Below, piece after piece: positions 7,375-10,058 of a stretch of 10,058 nucleotides of DNA (its first letter is position 1; each line of letters opens with the position of its first letter). The position numbers and the translations under genes are program-made. This DNA is from Ectocarpus siliculosus. Its lineage: Eukaryota > Sar > Phaeophyceae > Ectocarpales > Ectocarpaceae. The notes under the pieces were generated by a model. The model saw only the letters and a program-made list of their open reading frames with translations, did no database searches and was not told the origin of the DNA. The stretch is from the NCBI GenBank assembly GCA_000310025.1, contig FN649749.1:731193-741250 (forward strand), read 5' to 3'.

Positions 7375-8000
7375 GTAGGTACCCACTGGTTGTCTCCCGC
7401 TGCTTGCTGGGGATTACCATGTGCCTTTTGGGGTACTCGGCACCCGAAGCCCAACTACGGGGACTCAGGGATTTATGGTACTGCAGGGGGGGGGGGGGAC
7501 GAGAGGCATGTCACTCGTCAACTTAATTAACCCTATGCCGCGATAAAAATGGTCTTGAGACAACCTTTCCCTTTAGACCTCCGACAAAGCTGCGGCAACA
7601 AAGGACGATAGATCGGGCCAACAGCACGGTGCTATCGTCTGAGCTGTGTTTGACTTGTGGCAATAGGGCAACGCATGCATACAAATGTATGTGTAAATCG
7701 GATCAACGCGGCAACGTAAACGATGTTTGTAAACCTGGGACCGTGGACATCGGGGATCGGGACGGCGGAGGGTGTTTTTAGCTGGGACAGTGCCTAGGGG
7801 CTGGACAGCACGTTACAAGCTTATATGCTCATTGCGAAGGGGATGCTGCAGCAATGCACGAGGAGTTGCAAAAGTGCACCGAGATACGAAGGCTGCGGAG
7901 GCTGAGCTGAAGAGAGAGGTTTCGGCCGGCAAGTCGGTAGTGGTATGGGCCACTCACTCATGGTTTTGCTGATACGGGATTGAGCGGGGCCTTCCGGTGA
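7375..8000. other. No supported gene; contains a G13 tract
   Basis: A run of 13 G lies at 7486-7498. A frame open from 7577 (after CCCTTTAG) to TAG 7779-7781 encodes a Cys-rich peptide (ELCLTCGNRATHAYKCMC). It would be in phase with a donor at 7375, but nothing else supports an exon. The small ORF at 7772-7972 is unremarkable. Confidence 0.3.
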
Positions 8001-8389
8001 GTTGGCTCATCAATGCCGCTGCTTCGAGAGAAGACGTTGGAGAACGTACTGGGAAGAAGGCGTTGGGGAGTGGACTGGAAGGGCCACTTGCATCAGGTGC
8101 ACGCATGTATGCATTTTGTCAGAGAGACGTAGTTTCCGGAGGAGCACGAAGAAAGCTTTCTTCCAGAGGATGGAATCGGAGTGCGAGAACAAAACCACGA
8201 CAGAAATGCCACCCGCGGTCGTCAATGGGACGCAGAAGCGACGGCCACGGCAGACGGCATGGATGGGTGTAATTTGACGGAAACCGGGTGTCTTTCGTGT
8301 ACGACGGTGCTGAAATCGCGGCCAGGAACGAGCACAACCCAGCCCAGCAACAGGGGTTGGAGCTGACATCAAGGGCGCCGCCGTCATCA

Positions 8390-8594
8390 GTACCTGCGTC
8401 AATGGCGGAAGCAACGGTGGCAACAGCCTCTTCTCGCGGAGGGGGCATCCCTTTCGTGTCATTGGCAATAAACACAGGAGCAGCACCCCTTGAGGAATGA
8501 TTTCACTGCATGCAGCTGCATCCGGTTTTGACGCAAAGTAAGGCCGGCCATGGTCGATAATGGTACACTCTTCATCCGGACGGAGGGGTGCCAC
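8390..8594 (-). pseudogene. Coding-like sequence on the minus strand in two frames, possibly frameshifted; product unknown
   Basis: Read on the minus strand from about 8594, one frame gives PLRPDEECTIIDHGRPYFAS, and around 8490 the coding-like character moves to another frame, reading PVFIANDTKGMPPPREEA then VATVASAIDA. In this second part the codons strongly follow RNY (for example GCC ACC GTT GCT TCC GCC ATT GAC). A possible donor, GCAG|GTACTG, follows. A frame change without room for an intron suggests a frameshifted relic, or that one of the two frames is chance. The 194-codon minus-strand ORF (8594-8010) spans only the first frame and becomes Leu/Pro-rich and unconvincing afterwards. The + strand frame ending at TGA 8498-8500 is an alternative. 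Confidence 0.25.
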
Positions 8595-8599
8595 GTTGC

Positions 8600-9302
8600 G
8601 GTCCCTATGCTTGCATGCATACAGCTATTTCCAGCCACGCATTTCCGCACACAACAAAACCAGTAAGCCGCGCTTATTCATCAAAAAATCGGATAAATTA
8701 CCGGATACGAATGAATCTACGGGTTAGCTTTCATCCAGCGCCGCAGGAAACAAGCAGCGACCGACTGACATACATCAGCATCGCCACTTTACATCATAAC
8801 GCCAAAGTTCGACAGATAGTCAGTCGTAGATAGATGTGCTCAACATGGCGTGATTACAAGTGTTCCAGAAGAAACACCGAAACACCGCTCACCATCTGCA
8901 TCGAGATGATCACCCCGTCATCCTCTCGTTCTATGCGTACCACGTAGCGGTTCTTCGAAAGACACCAGCAGTGCGAGTGCCAAACAAACCGGACGGAGTC
9001 CAACAACAACATTCATTTCTCTCCTTCCTTCCTGCTTGCTGCCAAAACATCATCACGCGATGCGACAACCAACCGTCAAAACACAAAAAAAAAAAATGCG
9101 CGCGTCTGCCAAATTCTTCTCTCCAAAACCTACCCCCGAATCCCTCCATCTTGTCCCTTCCTCCGAACGCCCAGCGCTCCGCCCAGTACAATTCCACTTA
9201 GGCACAGCTAGCCCTCCTATTCAGTCAAAGTAGTGTTACCAATGGCAAAGAGGGTCTCTTACCAACGAGGCCATCAACCTGCGCGGCTGTCGAAAACAAA
9301 AT
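8600..9302 (+). promoter_or_regulatory. Probable 5' flank and leader of the ORF starting at 9303
   Basis: No recognisable gene. The interval has C/T-rich stretches (TCTCTCCTTCCTTCC near 9020) and A12 at 9085-9096, typical of leader or promoter-proximal DNA in such genomes. ORFs here (8860-9201 + and 8931-9197 -) are low complexity and probably not translated as such. No TATA box or initiator could be assigned. If the minus-strand coding-like sequence at 8390-8594 is real, this would be a shared divergent promoter region. Confidence 0.3.
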
Positions 9303-9989
9303 ATGCAACCCCCCCCCCTAGAACCTCAGAACAAAGATGAAACGAAGTCTGTCTGTGCCTCCTCTCCCTCTCTCTTCATGTTACTACAAAACACACACAA
9401 GCACACAATCTGTTCTCGAAAAGAAGAAAAAAAAAGGCAACGGTCCCTCAGTACAGCAGCAGCAGTTGACAAAAAACCTCCTTCGAACAGGTGTGCGCCT
9501 GTAGTTCATCATCACAATATCATCACCACCACGACTTCCCAAAACGGTGCAGCCAGCCAGCTGTCAGCACCGCTCGGAGTATCGTATGATGAACGAGGTA
9601 CGTATGCGAGACGTTGGTCGTTGTCAGGTCCACGTATGAGAATTCCTTCGGGGGACTCCGAGACTGAACCCTGCCCTCCCCCCCCTCCCAACAAGGTTGG
9701 TGTGTTGTCGACCAACAACCTCCGCCGGTCAAAACCGTCACAAACAGGGCGGACCAACACCCAAGATGGAGGCAGGAGCCACGCTGCGAAACGCTCCAAC
9801 AGAACAAAGATGCAACCTAGTTTTGCCAACGAAAGCAACACGGGGGCCTCTCACGTAGCTGCTAGAATCCTTGATTCCGCAGCCGCCACCGCCGCTGCTG
9901 GTGTCGCTTGTGGTGCTACTAGCACTGCGAAATCATTCCCCCCACACGCCAACACCTCGGCAAAGTGGAATACCCACCAGCACCAAACA

Positions 9990-10041
<52 letters not shown>

Positions 10042-10058
10042 CCTTCCCCCGCTTAACC
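9303..10058 (+). CDS. Hypothetical low-complexity protein with poly-Ser run, 3'-truncated by window edge (at least 252 aa)
   Basis: One + strand frame is open from 9234 (after TAG 9231-9233) to the end of the window, 275 codons with no stop. This is the longest open frame here and unlikely by chance. The first ATG is 9303; ATGs at 9378 and 9636 are alternatives, and 9303 is the weaker for being followed by a C10 run. The protein starts Pro/Lys/Ser-rich, then has a basic stretch (RKEEKKRQR), ARRWSLSG, which looks like a basophilic kinase or 14-3-3 type site, EPCPPPPPNK, an Ala-rich helix-like part (AARILDSAAATAAAG) and 15 serines encoded by AGC before RTFPRLT. I see no signal peptide, membrane segment or domain. 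It looks disordered, perhaps regulatory. No function is assigned; 3' exons must lie outside the window. Confidence 0.55.
9309..9318 (+). repeat. C10 homopolymer near the start of the 9303 ORF
   Basis: Ten C in a row, two codons after the first ATG. Any length change here shifts the frame relative to that ATG. If the tract varies, an internal ATG (9378 or 9636) must be the true start. Confidence 0.9.
9992..10039 (+). repeat. (CAG)16 trinucleotide repeat
   Basis: Sixteen uninterrupted CAG units. In the long open frame they are read as AGC and give 15 serines. The short ORF in the next frame would read them as GCA (Ala), and the third frame as CAG (Gln). A pure repeat of this length is likely to be polymorphic in length. 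Confidence 0.97.

Noticed and set aside
9871-10056. Short ORF with a poly-Ala run
   Set aside because: It overlaps the much longer open frame that reads the repeat as serine; the Ala frame is short and starts within that frame.
1-10058. Bacterial or viral origin, CRISPR array, integrated phaeovirus
   Set aside because: A spliced ATP12 gene shows nuclear eukaryotic DNA. There are no regularly spaced repeats with unique spacers and no recognisable viral genes.

Overview
The window looks like nuclear DNA of a photosynthetic stramenopile, most likely a brown alga such as Ectocarpus. This is an inference. The signs are spliced genes with long GT-AG introns, pyrimidine-rich acceptors ending in CAG, moderate GC with GC-rich third codon positions in exons, many homopolymers and simple repeats, and a long CAG/AGC run inside a reading frame. 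There are no prokaryotic operons, rRNA, tRNA or CRISPR arrays that I can see.

The one gene I can name is the 3' part of the mitochondrial F1-ATPase assembly chaperone ATP12 (ATPAF2) on the + strand. Its exons are 413-494, 818-1015 and 4456-4617. The 5' exons lie upstream of the window. The reading phase is consistent across both introns, and the joined protein matches the family through its C-terminal signature and stop codon. The last intron (1016-4455, 3.44 kb) carries a GC-rich block (about 1800-3430). That block holds a decayed, frameshifted reading frame, a 94-bp-arm inverted repeat, a perfect 118-bp tandem duplication and a 15-bp direct repeat at both ends. Downstream of the block in the same intron, three perfect hairpins sit side by side.

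From 4618 to about 9230 I recognise no gene family. This part holds a modest protein-like ORF (5243-5620), a 66-bp tandem duplication with a hairpin core (6181-6312), a diverged direct repeat of about 154 bp (6452-6753), poly-G tracts of 12-13 bases, and two GC-richer stretches (7050-7374 and 8390-8594) with coding-like signals that I could not resolve into a gene.

At the right edge, one + strand frame stays open for 275 codons (9234-10058) and runs out of the window. From its first ATG (9303) it encodes a low-complexity protein of at least 252 residues with a 15-serine run encoded by the CAG/AGC repeat. It has no recognisable domain. I see no convincing new biological system. The most unusual material is the repeat-rich insert in the ATP12 intron.
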